NCBI RefSeq assembly: GCF_028640845.1
Contig: NC_080546.1
Coordinates: forward strand, 72,707,051 to 72,771,050
From: Ahaetulla prasina
Taxonomy: Eukaryota > Chordata > Lepidosauria > Squamata > Colubridae
Length of the DNA stretch: 64,000 bases
Direction of reading: 5' to 3'
The notes beneath the pieces are model-generated. The model was not told where the DNA came from, searched no databases, and saw only the letters and a program-made list of their open reading frames with translations. This document shows positions 11,790-23,114 of this stretch, piece after piece (position 1 is the stretch's first letter; each line of letters begins with the position of its first letter). The position numbers and the translations under genes are program-made.

Positions 11790-13460
11790 TCAAGATGTAT
11801 TACCTAGGAAAAATAAAGATCAAGGAAGAACGGGAAATAATAAAGCGGCAAATAACAGTTACAGCAAGAAGATCATCATATATGAGGCTTGAATTGCACA
11901 CTATAGGCAGGACCTTCCATTTCAGTAAAATCAGAAATGTTTCTACCAGTGCATTAATGGAGAGAATGCAATTAAGCGGTCAACACCTGATAAAGAAGAA
12001 ACAGTGTAGTTCTGGGTGCAGCTATGGGACAAAGAAATACAACAAAGATAGAGCTGGGATAAATGATGTGAATAAGAATATAAAAGAAGCTGAAATGAAG
12101 AAACTTCCAATAACAACAAAAATGATGGCAAAAATGGCAAGGAAAATCAAGAACTGTCCTAAATGAAGATGAACTGCATGGTTTTTGACTGAAACATTTG
12201 ACTAGTCTGCACCCATTCACTGCAAAGCAGTTTCACAAGCAACCAATACACACCAAATACTTGTTTACCAATAAATGTCAAATTACAGGCAAGAAAACAA
12301 ACTGCATGGTGAGGTAGCTGATGCAATCCAACAACATCTATCTGAAAACAAGCTCCTTGTTTTCAGCTAAAGCAGAAAGGAAATTACCCAAACAGCAGAA
12401 GAATGAAAGACCAACTCCTAATTGACAAAATGATTTTGGAAATCTTTGACACAAGGAAAACCAACCTGAATGTTGCATGGATTGATTACAAGAAGGCATT
12501 CGACTCCATAACACATGCCTGGAAAATCATGTGTCTAGAAATAAGAGGAATCAGTAGAAATATCAACAGCTTTGCACAAAGATCAGTGGCTGAATGGAAG
12601 ACACAGTTGTTGGTCAATGATGGTAGACCGAGAGAAGTTAATAGCAAGAGAAAAATATGTCAAGGACACTCACTAACACCACTACTGTTTGTCATTGAAT
12701 TGATTCCTCTGTCAACAATACTAAACAAGTCAGCCATGGTTATCAAACATCAAGAACATCTGCCAGGCTAACACATACGTACAGTCTGAAACGATATAGA
12801 AAAATACCATTTGAAATTGAATCACTGCTAAATACCATCCATATAAACAGCCAAGGTATTTCAAGGGAGTTTGGATTGGAGAACATGTCACCCTTACCAT
12901 TAACTGGGGAAAAATAGTGAAAACTGAAGGAATCAAGATACCCTATTTGAAATGACATTAAGAATCTGGATGAAGCCAATCACTACAAATACCTGGGCAT
13001 CTTTCAAGTTGACAACATGAAATCAAAGTTAAAAGTAAATATACAATGACAGTAAAGAAAATCTTAAATTCCAAGCTCAGTGGAGGAAATACGATCAAGG
13101 CAATTAACAGTTGGGTAATTCCAGTCATAAGATACAGAGCTGAAATGATAGACTGGACTCAAGCAGAACTAACAGCCAGAAAAATAAGGACAACGCTCTT
13201 CATTCAGGTGGAGATATTGACAGAGTCTGTTTACCAAGCAGCATAGGTAGGCATGGAATGTTGCAAATAGACTAGAAAGTTGAAAAAGGAAAAAGGGCAT
13301 TGGAAGCATATCGGAAGGACAATGAAGAAGATGCACTGAAGCTAGTACACCATGAAGGCTTACTGTATACTGGAGAGACCATAAGCAAAAAACAAATGAA
13401 GAACAGAAAAGAGACATACCAAGGCAAAATATTACATGACCAGTCTAAGCAAAAAAACAA
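11790..13460 (+). mobile_element. R4/Dong-clade LINE, degenerate
   Basis: The segment 12403-12771 encodes NVAWIDYKKAFDSITHAW, ISRNINSFAQRSVAEWKTQL, KICQGHSLTPLLFVIELIPL, the RT fingers and palm of the R4 clade. Downstream pieces FGLENMSPLPLT, HYKYLGIFQVDNMKSK, WVIPVIRYRAEMIDWTQAEL match the following thumb region. Frames change repeatedly and no catalytic Y-x-D-D block is intact. A Lys-rich upstream frame (11795-12166) is probably the pre-RT region of the same element. Confidence 0.8.
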
Positions 13461-13473
13461 TTACCCTAGCAGG

Positions 13474-13693
13474 CAGGGGTAGGTTCTATTCAGCAGGTTC
13501 TGACAGGCTCTGAAAAACCGGTAGCAGAAATTTTGAGCAGTTCAGAGAACCGGCAAATACCACCTCTGGCTGGCCCCAGGGTGGGGTGGGAATGGAGATT
13601 TTGCAGTATCCTTCCCCTGCCACACCCACCAAGCCACACCATGTCCACCAACCCACAGAACCAGTAGTAAAAAAAAATTGAATTCCACCACTG
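13474..13693. mobile_element. hAT-like MITE
   Basis: Ends CAGGGGTAGGTTC and AATTCCACCACTG. The 8-bp flanks CTAGCAGG/TTAGTAGG match 6 of 8. The interior matches 14878-15069. Confidence 0.75.
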
Positions 13694-14877
13694 TTAGTAG
13701 GCAAAATAGATCACATGGTTAAGATGGTTGTCCTCTTAATGATTAAGAGGACAAAAGTTCAAGAAAGAGACAGAGGAGCTAGTTCTGGCTAATAAGGCAT
13801 CAGATTAAGCCTTACGAACAAAAAGACATTCTGAGTCAGAATTGAGAAGACAGCAACAGATTGCAAATGTTGTCCCTGCAAGTAAACTGAAGAAACAGGA
13901 GGCCACCTGGAGATCTGTAAGATCTCAGAGACTGACTATAAACAGAAAGAAAAATAGAAAATAGCAACAATAATGCACTGAAATATCTGCAAGAAATATC
14001 ATTTGCCTACTAAGAACAAAATTATTTTGCGACCACAAAATAGACAAAGTAATAGAAAATGAAGACGCTAAAGCTTCTTTAGAATTCAAACAAAACAAAA
14101 CAAAAGCACTTTCCACATAACACCGCACACTTAACAATTATCAGTGTTTCTATATGACCATGCCAGCATTTTAGGAACAGAAAGAAAATCAGGATACTCA
14201 CGCCAAAGCACTAATAAAAATAAAAAATGTGTTTCAGAAAAAAAAATATTTTAAACAAATAGCAAATGATTAAATAGGAAAGGCAGTTTGAAAAGATGCT
14301 ATTGTAAGAAGCTTTGAGGAAAACTTTGAAAATGTATAATGTGCTTACAAGCATTTTAATTCTTTGATCTGTACCATATAGATTTTAGTACAGTAGAACT
14401 CACATTTATGCATTTGTTTATTTTTTTGTTTGTTTATTTGAATTAATTAGCCATTCAACTCCAGTGGACTCTACATTGAAGTATTATTTCAACGAAGTAG
14501 TCGGATTCACTATAACACAAACAGCTTGGTGCACAAGCTTTCTCAAGCAAGCAGTGGAATTCTGCAGTTTCTCAAATATATTGGTTCAACTTTCAAAGTC
14601 TCTGATGTGCAGGTTTAGGAAGAAAAGGAGAATGAAAAAAATAATTGTGTCTTCTATTCCCACCCATATCTTCCCTTAATTATACCATAGTCTTGAGCGT
14701 GACCTTTATTTTATCCGATAGTTCTTTTTTAAGCAGGTCCATTGAATTTCTTTAATTTTAGCCCAGATTTAGAACTAACAACTAAAAGTCAGTATTATAT
14801 TTCTGAGTTGACATTTGAGCAATCAGAGGTGGAAGATTTTACAATCGGCAGTCATCGAAGTTGCCCTTCAGGCATAT

Positions 14878-15069
14878 CAGGGGTGAAATCCAGCAGGTTC
14901 TGGAGAACCAGTAGCAGAAATTTTGAGCAGTTCAGAGAACTGGCAAATACCACCTCTGGCTGGCCCCAGAGTGGGGTGGGAATGGAGATTTTGCAGTATT
15001 CTTCTCCTGCCATACCCACCAAACCACACCCGCAGAACCAGTAGTAAAAAAAATTGGATTTCACCACTG
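14878..15069. mobile_element. hAT-like MITE
   Basis: Inverted ends CAGGGGTGAAATCC and GGATTTCACCACTG with perfect 8-bp flank AGGCATAT (14870-14877, 15070-15077). Confidence 0.92.
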
Positions 15070-15822
15070 AGGCATATCATAGAATTGCTATCCCAGCCCA
15101 TCAGAAGAATATTTGTAACTCTTTTGACTAGAGGACAATTAAATGAGATAAACATTTTGTCTGCCCCATAAAAGCTAAAATTTAGATTTTTGAAATCCAT
15201 CAATCATGCTGGAATAATTTTGTTTTATTGGCAAGCCCACTTCTGTGATAACTGTGAAGGCAAAGAGTTTGATAGCAATCTGAGTTTTGTTTCAATGTAA
15301 TTAACAACTACAGTACAAGCACAGTAGCACTGGGAATATTTCACTTGCCTATGTATCTATATTGTAATATAGATTATACTTAATATGTTTAACAAGTCAC
15401 TGCTATCAATATTTATATGTTTCTAGATTTTACAGTGCCTCTTTTACTCTGATGCGTTCCACTTGATTGGAAAAGGCTAACATAAACCAATAAATGTTGC
15501 CACACCAAAAAACAGGAAAAAACCCAAAAGAAACTCTAAATCTATGAGATGACTTCTGAAGTAATTTAAAAGACAATCCAAAAAGTAATGCACCATGATG
15601 TGAACTGCAATTTACATAATCACAGGTTGTTGCTCCTATGATATAGTGACCAGATTTTAACATTGGTAAAATGGGACACCATTGACCGGGAGGGGGGGGG
15701 CAGGGGGGTTCTAATTTTTTTACTACCGGTTCTGTGGGTGTGGCTTGTTTGGTGGGTGTGGCCAACTTGATGTCACTCACGTCAAAGGTTAGGGTGCCTG
15801 GCCTCTCCTCGCCTCAATTTGT

Positions 15823-15918
15823 ATCCATCCATCCATCCATCCATCCATCTTCTATCTGTCTGTGTCTGTGTCTGTCTGTCTGTCTATCTATCTATCATCT
15901 AATGTCTGTCTATCAATC

Positions 15919-15969
<51 letters not shown>

Positions 15970-16014
15970 CATCCATCTATCTATCATCTATCTTTCTATC
16001 TATCTTTCTATCTT

Positions 16015-16077
<63 letters not shown>

Positions 16078-16350
16078 GCTATCTATCTATCTTTCTATCT
16101 ATCATATGTTTGCCTAACAATCATCTATCTATCTATCTTTCTATCATCTATCTATCTATCCATCCATCCATCCATCCATCCATCCATCCTCTGTCTGTCT
16201 GTCTCTTTCTCTCTAATCTGTCAAATTTGTCATCTGTCAATCTTATCATCTGTCAGTATCTGTCTGTCAGTCTGTCAGTCTGTCTACCAATCCTTCCTTC
16301 CTTCCTTCCATCCACCCACCAACCCATCCATCCATCCATCCATCATCCAT
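15823..16350 (+). repeat. Compound tetranucleotide microsatellite
   Basis: Blocks of CCAT, TCTG, TCTA with interruptions, then CCAT, TCTG, CTTC and CCAT again. It makes long Ser-Ile-Tyr-Leu frames that are not genes. Confidence 0.97.
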
Positions 16351-16479
16351 CATCTGGTAGCCTTAAAGCTAAATACAGGTATATGTATGTGATCCCAAGA
16401 GTTGGCCCTGCCTACAGGTATCTCTGTCTCGAAACTTCTCCTTAAATCTGAACTGCCTAACTATGCTTGACGGTCCCTT

Positions 16480-17210
16480 TACAGCAGTGCCCAGTTCTCC
16501 CCGCCCCGCCCCGCCTTGCAAAATGCAAAGTCCATGCCCTTCCTTGTTCCACAAGTTGACAACGACCAAAAAAACCCAACAACCCAAGAACGTGCTGACG
16601 TTGTTGCACTCTAATAAACTTTTCGCGGCTTTGCCTCCCTTCCCTTCTACAGCGCAGTGATCAAAGGCGGCGTAAGACAAGCGCGGCCACCCTCAACCCC
16701 CCCTCCCCCAAAAAAGATCTTTCTCTCCATTTGCTCAGAGTGAGACGCTGCCTCCCTTCTGCCGGCTCCTTCCTCTTGCAAGAGGGGGACTCTCCAGGTT
16801 GCCCTCCTCCCTCCATCCCTCCAAGCCCTCTTCCCTTGGCTCCCGGCTGCTTCCTCAAGGAAGCCGCCTTTTCCCTGGGCAGAGTTGGCTTTGCAGAGCC
16901 GGCCTCCGGGCGAGCCCTCCGGAGGGTTCAGCTGGAGTGGCTGGAATGGGGGGCGGCTGGAGAAATGGTCCTGACATGCTCCCCACCTGCCCTGGAGGGG
17001 ACGGGGACTTCACACGCATCCGTGGCAGCCAGCGGGCTCTTCGCAGGGGGACCGGAGCTGGCGGGGTTCCTCCTGCCCGCCCTTCCCCTCCTTTCTTCTA
17101 ACTCCTCGCCACTCCCTTGGAAGGAATCTCCTGTCTTGGGGACTCCTCTGCCTCCCCGCCCGCCCCAGGTTTGCCAAGCAGCATCGGAAGAGGCAAAGTG
17201 GAGCCCAAAT
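16480..17210. other. CpG-rich core inside the TIR element
   Basis: The GC-rich stretch includes CCCCGCCCCGCC (16501-16513) and many CG dinucleotides in an otherwise AT-rich window. I see no splice sites, Kozak context or family match in the overlapping frames, so I do not call a gene. It could act as a CpG island by composition. Confidence 0.6.
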
Positions 17211-17215
17211 TGACC

Positions 17216-17397
17216 GCGTGAAAACTCTGCGTGAAAGCCAAGGACCTTCGTGGAAGGACCCGCGTGAAAACTCCAAAAAGCCAAGGACCCGCGTGAAAAC
17301 TCTGTGTGAAAGCCAAGGACCTTCGTGGAAGGACCCGCGTGAAAACTCCAAAAAGCCAAGGACCTGCGTGAAAACTCCGCGTGAAAGCCCAAGGACC
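17216..17397 (+). repeat. 75-bp minisatellite, about 2.4 copies
   Basis: Units start at 17216, 17291 and 17366 with GCGTGAAAACTC. Within each unit GCGTGAAA occurs three times, so it is a higher-order repeat. Confidence 0.93.
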
Positions 17398-17603
17398 CTC
17401 GCTCGCTCTCACTCTCCTGGGTGGGGGGAGATTCGACTCTGCCTAAAATGAACGGATGCTGCAAAATGAACCCTCACCCCTTCGAAGCCTTTGCAGGAAG
17501 TCTCAATCGGGACTTTTTCAGAATGCCGTGGGACGCGGGACAAATTTTTAAAAAACGGTACTGTCCCGCCAAAAGCGGGACGTCTGGTCACTATATCCTA
17601 TGA

Positions 17604-19335
17604 CTCGACACTTGGTTGTCTTGCCTCTTCCCTTCCCTCTTTCTCAAAGCTCTGATAGATACTCTGTGTTAGAATAATGACAATGTCTGTGAAGTGTCAA
17701 AGACCACGGAAACTGTTAAGTAAGGTTTTTAGTCATCATGGTATTTTCAATGCCTTGAAAAATATTTGTCCTGACACTATATTGTAGAAAAATTAGGATA
17801 ACATATAAAACAAGGGGAAGGAACTAAAGATACTTTTTTCTATAATTATTCTGCAAGTGGAATTAACCAATGTAAACATTGCCAAAATATTTCCTTGCTA
17901 TTAACATAACTAATACGACTAAAAGCAATTTTTATTGATATCTGTACATACCTATTTTTAAGCTTTTCTCAGTACCGAAATACTATTCAAACAATAGTAC
18001 AGAAAATGTATACATTATGAAAGGAATGGAAGAGGAAGGCCCAGAATAGTTTATAGCTCTGACATGCTCAAATGGCTGAATGGGATTAGTGATCAGTTTA
18101 GAAAGATTAGTGAAATAAATCAGGAACATCTAAAGTTCATGTAGGTTTCAATTTCAGCTTGTATAACTGTCACAATTATGAATGCACATGGAGTTACCGA
18201 TGCAAAATTATAAAAGTGTGATCAATTCATTAACCCCACAAATTCAGCCTCTGCAATGCCAAAGCATGACGTTTATAAGTGAACATCCTGAGTTTCACCA
18301 AGATAAATACTCTATCACCACACTCTAGATGATCTGATGCAAATTTTTAACTAGACTTATTTGAACACTGTTCTAAATAAGCAGATAAGTAAATAAAGAA
18401 GCAGGCAAATAATTACACAAAAATAAAATTACATACTAAAGTAATTTATATTGTCACAGAAAAAACAGAATTTTACATGCTGGTTATTTATTATAGCCTT
18501 AAATTTTATTATAGAATCCATTCCACCCTTTGTCAATGTCTGCTAGGACTTGCTGTTCTCTTAATAATGGTTTGGTATAAGTAATGCATTTTGCAAAAAA
18601 TACATTTTTCTTCTGCTTAACAAATATAATTGAGAAAGCTTTTAACATTCGTATAGATAAAATGCTTGGCAAAGCTCCATATTCATACCTTTTGAAGTGT
18701 TTAAATAATTTTAATACCTATTTATAAACATAAATATGTTTTAGAACAACGCAAATAACCATTAGGATATATCTTTTCAAATAATTGGTTTTATTTTTCA
18801 TTAATATTATCTGTTGTTCTTCTGCAGTTCTATGCATCATGGCATATACACAGATTTGAATATATTCTATTACATGATTTAGTTTTGTAACGCATTAAAG
18901 AATTTGCATTTCATTTTCCTAAATTGCTGAACAAATAATTTGATCAAATAAAACAGTAAGAACCGTCCCATAATAGCAAATATTTTGCCAAATATGGCTG
19001 TAGATAAAAGTCCTGGAAAATCTGCAGAAACATGTGGTATGGAATAATTCACAGTTAGAAAGGGTTTGTTTGGAGTTTGTATCTAAAGCATATTTACTAG
19101 GCAATCATATCATCAATGCTATTCAAATAATACTGTTATTAGTACACTATGTTATAGCCATGGCCCACAATCTCAGCCAATCACTTTCGAGTGCATTTCT
19201 CTAGTTGGATACTATAGAAATGATCCCTGAAAGTATAGTCTGAGGTCCTTGGGCTGTGTGTTTTATCCGGTCAAAAGGTTTGAATATAACTCCTAGACAC
19301 CAGTGACCTCCTTGTGGTGTTTAATGGGACAGAAG
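17604..19335. other. Non-coding stretch
   Basis: AT-rich unique-looking sequence after the TIR element. I see no repeat family, exon or RNA gene. Confidence 0.65.
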
Positions 19336-19447
19336 CAGCGGTGGGATTAACCGGTTGTTAACTTTCTGAGCAGTTTGCCAAACTGGTTGTTGGAAGAAAT
19401 CATTAGGGCAGAGAACCGGTTGTTAAATTACTTGAATCCCACCAGTG
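19336..19447. mobile_element. hAT-like MITE, same family as 5922-6058
   Basis: CAGCGGTGGGATT and GAATCCCACCAGTG ends with perfect 8-bp flank GACAGAAG (19328-19335, 19448-19455). Confidence 0.9.
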
Positions 19448-19762
19448 GACAGAAGGGAAGAAGGCTTGAATACATGAATAGGTAGTAATCATATTACTGT
19501 ATTAAATGGAAATTATATTTAAAATATCAACAAAATGAAACTTAGTTTAAGATTATCATACCTTCACTCCACTATAGGGTATACAGCCTCCAACATATTA
19601 CCCAAAGGGCAATAGTGACATTCAGTCTAGAAATCCACTCTCTGGATAACATGAATGTGTGTAAAGTATGTATGGAATGTGATCAGATTTGTAATCCTTT
19701 TACAATAGCAATAGCCACTAGACTTATATACCACTTCATAGTGCTTTACAATCCTCTTTGAG

Positions 19763-20378
19763 GATGCACCCCTTGAGGTGCACCCGGAGACTTCAGTTAG
19801 TTCAGAATGCAGCCGCGCGGGTGATAGAGGGAGCCACTCGTGGCTCCCATATAACACCGATCCTGCGCAGGCTGCACTGGCTACCTGTGGTTTTCCGAGT
19901 GCACTTCAAGGTGTTGGTTACCACCTTTAAAGCGCTCCATGGCATAGGACCGGGATATCTTCGGGACCGCCTTCTGTTACCACATGCCTCCCACCGACTG
20001 CACGCTCTCATAGAGAGGGCCTCCTCAGGGTGCCGTCAGCCAGACAATGCAGGCTGGCGACCCCCAGGTGGGGGCACCTACCCTCTGGAATGAGCTTCCC
20101 CCAGGACTTCGACAACTTCCAGACCTCCGGACTTTTCGCCGCGAGCTTAAAACATATCTATTCTTTCGAGCAGGACTGGCTTAATAGGGTTTTAAATATG
20201 GATTTTATTGGGGTTTATTTTATATTCTGTATTGTATTTTAAATTTAGGCTATTGGAATAAGTTTTTTATAATATTGTTTTTATTGAATGTATTGTCTTT
20301 ATTTTATCTGCCTGTTCACCGCCCTGAGTCCTCTGGGAGAAGGGCGGTATACAAATTAAATTATTATTATTATTATTA
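19763..20378 (+). mobile_element. CR1/L3-clade LINE 3' fragment
   Basis: A 5'-truncated copy flanked by TTTGAG (19757-19762, 20379-20384). It encodes the RT C-terminal region in broken frames (RLQLVQNAAARVIEGATRG, LRRLHWLPVVFRVHFK, LHGIGPGYLRDRLLLPHASH). It ends with the hairpin-like tail CCGCCCTGAGTC ... GGGCGGTATAC and an ATT microsatellite (20360-20380). The same tail ends the L3 copy at 45433 and the SINEs at 1667 and 51559. Confidence 0.88.
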
Positions 20379-20798
20379 TTTGAGTGTTTTACAGATTCAG
20401 CATATTGCCCCCAACAATCAGGGTACTCATTTAACCAAACTGTGAAAGATGGAGGGCTGAGTCAGAATCGAACTCCTGGCAGTGAACAGTGACTTAGCAT
20501 GTAATACTCAGGGGTGGGCTTCAAAAATTGTAGCAAGGGGTTCTCTGCCCAGTTGCTGGGTAGGCTGGCTATGGTGGGCATGGCCTAGTCGGCCTCCTGA
20601 ACCATGGTGGAAGGGGGGCTTTTTGCCCTACCCGGGCTCCAGAGTTTTCCCCCGAATCTCCAGGAGGGCAAAAACGGTCTCCCCAGGCTCCAGAGGCAGG
20701 AAACAGGCCCGTTTCTGACATTCCAGAACTTCCAGTAGGCCCATTTTTCGCCCTCCCCGAGCTTCCGTGCACGCCCTGCACTTACCTGTATCCAAAAT

Positions 20799-20988
20799 TG
20801 TTACGTATTCATGTTTGTGCCTTTAAATATTTGAGCGGGAAATCAGCACGTTGCTGATTGGACGAAGCCTCCAGCAGAACTGTATAAAAGGAGAGGTTTT
20901 CCCCCCAGCCTGTTGCTGGGTTCACCCTATATTAAAGAGCTGTTGTCACTACCCTGGTCTCCAGCCTCGTTACTTCCCGAACTTAACA
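20799..20988 (+). repeat. Gypsy 5' LTR
   Basis: The 190-bp LTR starts TGTTACG and ends CTTAACA. It differs from the 3' LTR (25206-25395) at the sixth base (C here, T there) and at one base in the run before CAGCCTG. It contains a TATA-like box and an ATTAAA signal. Confidence 0.95.
20882..20889 (+). promoter_or_regulatory. LTR TATA-like box
   Basis: GTATAAAAGG lies about 85 bases into the 5' LTR, the expected place for the Gypsy promoter, and the same motif is conserved in the 3' LTR and in the copy at 29369-29556. An ATTAAA hexamer at 20931-20936 is a plausible polyadenylation signal. Function is inferred. Confidence 0.6.
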
Positions 20989-20989
20989 C

Positions 20990-21008
20990 TGGCGACGAGG
21001 GTGGGATT
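20990..21008 (+). other. Primer binding site, tRNA-Ser(GCT)
   Basis: TGGCGACGAGGGTGGGATT begins two bases after the LTR end. It is the exact complement of the 3' end, including CCA, of vertebrate tRNA-Ser(GCT) as I recall it. It would prime minus-strand DNA synthesis. Confidence 0.8.
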
Positions 21009-21085
21009 TCGAGGCTAAGGAGAACCAGAACCGAGCTGAAGCACGATAGACCCGAACCCAGCAAACACAGGGCAGAAAAGCGGAG

Positions 21086-21950
21086 ATGGCCAGTTACACT
21101 CCGCCCGCACCGTTTGACCCGGCTAAAGAGAAATGGGGAACGTATATGACCCGTTTGAGCTTTCTAGAAGCCAACGAACTGCAAGGAGTTCCAGATAACC
21201 GGAAAAGGGCTTATTTCTTAAGCCACTGCGGTCCGGAGGTCATTGATATCGCGGAAGCCCTGGCAGAGCCAATGCCGCTACAATCAGTGTCGTGGCCAAC
21301 TCTACAGACTTTACTAAGGAACCACTTGGCCAACACCGTCCAAATCGTGCGGCGGTTTGAATTCGGAGGCGAAGACAGATGGAGGCGAATCCGCCGGTGA
21401 CTACATGGCCGCCCTAAGAAAAGCGTCCAAGGACTGCGGATACCGCGACCTGGGCGAGGTGCTCCTCGAGCAACTCATCCGAGGGGTCCGAGATATCCGT
21501 TTGCGGCGGCGGCTGCTAGCAAAGAACAACCTGGCGCTGGCCAGCGCTCTGGGCGAAGCCAGAGCACATGAAATGTCCACCCAAGCGGCGGAGACACTGC
21601 AAAAGCCGGTCCCACAAGGCAAGCGCGAAGACAACCCCAGTGCACCAGGAGGAGGTTCAGACCGAATCCGGCGGTGAAGATGAGGAAGGGTCTGCAGAAC
21701 CGAGAAACGCGACAAAGGGGACCGAGGCGAGTCACGGAAGCTGCGGTGGTCAACACCAGCGCCAACGCTGCAAATTTAAGGACGCGACATGTCGGCGGTG
21801 CGGAAAGAAGGGGCACCTAGCTCAAGTTTGTCGAGCGGCCCAACCTTCCCGCCGAAAATTCAAATCGGCCAATCAGAGCGCGGAATCGGCCAATCAGAGC
21901 GCGGAATCGGCAAGGCTCAAACAAAAAAGGCGCGGATTCAAACCAAACGA
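21086..21950 (+). pseudogene. Gypsy gag, frameshifted
   Basis: The gag reading starts at the ATG at 21086 (MASYTPPAPFDPAKEKW), 97 bases past the LTR. It breaks near 21360-21400 and again near 21650-21680, continuing in a different frame each time. The nucleocapsid part carries a CCHC zinc knuckle, CRRCGKKGHLAQVC, at 21790-21831, followed by a short direct repeat encoding SANQSAE twice (21863-21910). The product would be the structural capsid/nucleocapsid protein of the retrotransposon. The breaks make it non-functional as written. Confidence 0.85.
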
Positions 21951-21952
21951 CT

Positions 21953-22320
21953 GTGGTCATAGGCCGCGCCTCGACCCGAGTGGAGAAGAAGATCTTCACC
22001 AGACCAAAAATAGAGGGAGTACGGTGCCGGCTCGAAGTAGACACGGGATCAGCGATCACCATCATGTCCTGGGACACTTTGGCGAAGTCACTGCCGTCAG
22101 TCGCGAAGCGCCACCTGCAAGCACAACGGCTGCGAATCCATGACTACCAGGGAATCGCATCCCTGTTCGAGGACCACCTCCGTCCGAGTCGAGTCGGACC
22201 ACATAGAGACCCTGCCCATCACGATCGTCGAAGGAACTCTGCCCAGTCTGTTGGGACTAGACTGGTTTCGTGCCCTGGGCATGGGAGTGACTGGCATCTA
22301 CAGGAGTGACTGTAACCTGA
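21953..22320 (+). pseudogene. Gypsy aspartic protease, frameshifted
   Basis: The segment contains LEVDTGSAIT, with the aspartic protease active-site triad DTG starting at 22040. Downstream a TLPSLLGLDWFRALG segment appears in a different frame, so at least one frameshift lies between. In an intact element this domain cuts the gag-pol polyprotein. Confidence 0.75.
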
Positions 22321-22329
22321 AAGACATTC

Positions 22330-23114
22330 TCTTTAACGAGTTCGAAGATGTCTTCAAGGACTGCCTGGGCAAGTACAAGGGACCCCTATTTCCTTCAACT
22401 TAGACCCCAGGTAGCTCCCATTAGGCTTAAGGCGAGGAGAGTCCCTTTGCCCTAAAACCAAAAATCGATAAGGAGCTAGATAAGCTCATAAAATCAGGGA
22501 TTTTGGTGCCAGTCGATCACGCAAAGTGGGAGGCGCCAATCGTCACCCCAATAAAACCAGACGGGTCAATTAGAATTTGCGCTGACTACAAGGCGACGCT
22601 AACAAAGCCTTACAGAAAAGCGCTTACCGGTTCCAGTGGTGCAACATCTGCTGCACTCTTTGGGGCGAGGGCAAGTCTTTGCAAAGTTAGACTTGGCCCA
22701 AGCCTACCAACAACTGCCCGTAGACGCCGCACAGCCAAGCCCAAACGATTGTAACGCACAGGGGGCCTTCAAGTGCACCCGATTGCAATTTGGGGTGAGT
22801 GTGGCACCAGGGCTGTTCCAAAACCTAATGGAACGACTTCTACAGGGCTCCCAGGGTAGTTCCCTACTTGATGATGTCCTAATTTCAGGGAAAACATGGA
22901 GGAATTGGGGAGGCGTTTAAGAAAGGTTTTGGGCATTTTCGGACAGCCGGATTAAAAGTCAAGGTAAACAAATGCCAGATAGGGGTCGAATCCGTCGAGT
23001 TCTTGGGCTACGGATAGACAAGAAGGAATTCACCCTACTGAGAGCAAGGTCAAGGCAATTAGAGAGGCTCCAGCGCCCAAAAACAAAGCAGAGCTGCAGG
23101 CATTCCTGGGGTTA
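22330..23114 (+). pseudogene. Gypsy reverse transcriptase core, frameshifted
   Basis: Conserved RT blocks appear piecewise in different frames: WEAPIVTPIKPDGSIRIC at about 22525-22585, FAKLDLAQAYQQLPVDAA at about 22678-22731, LQFGVSVAPGLFQNLMERLL near 22784-22845, and LLDDVLISG near 22865-22890. The last corresponds to the catalytic Y-x-D-D block, with Leu rather than Tyr in the first position as read. Several one-base losses separate the blocks, so no full RT domain can be made from this copy. Confidence 0.85.

Larger units (their letters stand above)
15642..17595. mobile_element. 1,954-bp terminal-inverted-repeat element, hAT-like, non-autonomous
   Basis: The ends are a perfect 13-bp inverted repeat TATAGTGACCAGA / TCTGGTCACTATA, flanked by a perfect 8-bp repeat TCCTATGA (15634-15641, 17596-17603). 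The 8-bp duplication fits hAT. The inside holds a MITE-like segment (15700-15780), a tetranucleotide block (15823-16350), a CpG-rich core (16480-17210), a 75-bp minisatellite (17216-17397), and GGGAC/GTCCC motifs near both ends. No transposase is recognisable, so it would need a transposase in trans. Confidence 0.85.

Noticed and set aside
15734..16445. Long open frames reading repeated Ser-Ile-Tyr-Leu (YLSIYLSI)
   Set aside because: They are the direct translation of TCTA/CCAT microsatellite DNA, open in more than one frame, with no splice or start context.
16731..17464. Pro/Gly-rich open frames on both strands in the CpG-rich core
   Set aside because: High GC removes stop codons. The frames overlap on both strands and there is no family motif. 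The DNA lies within a TIR element.
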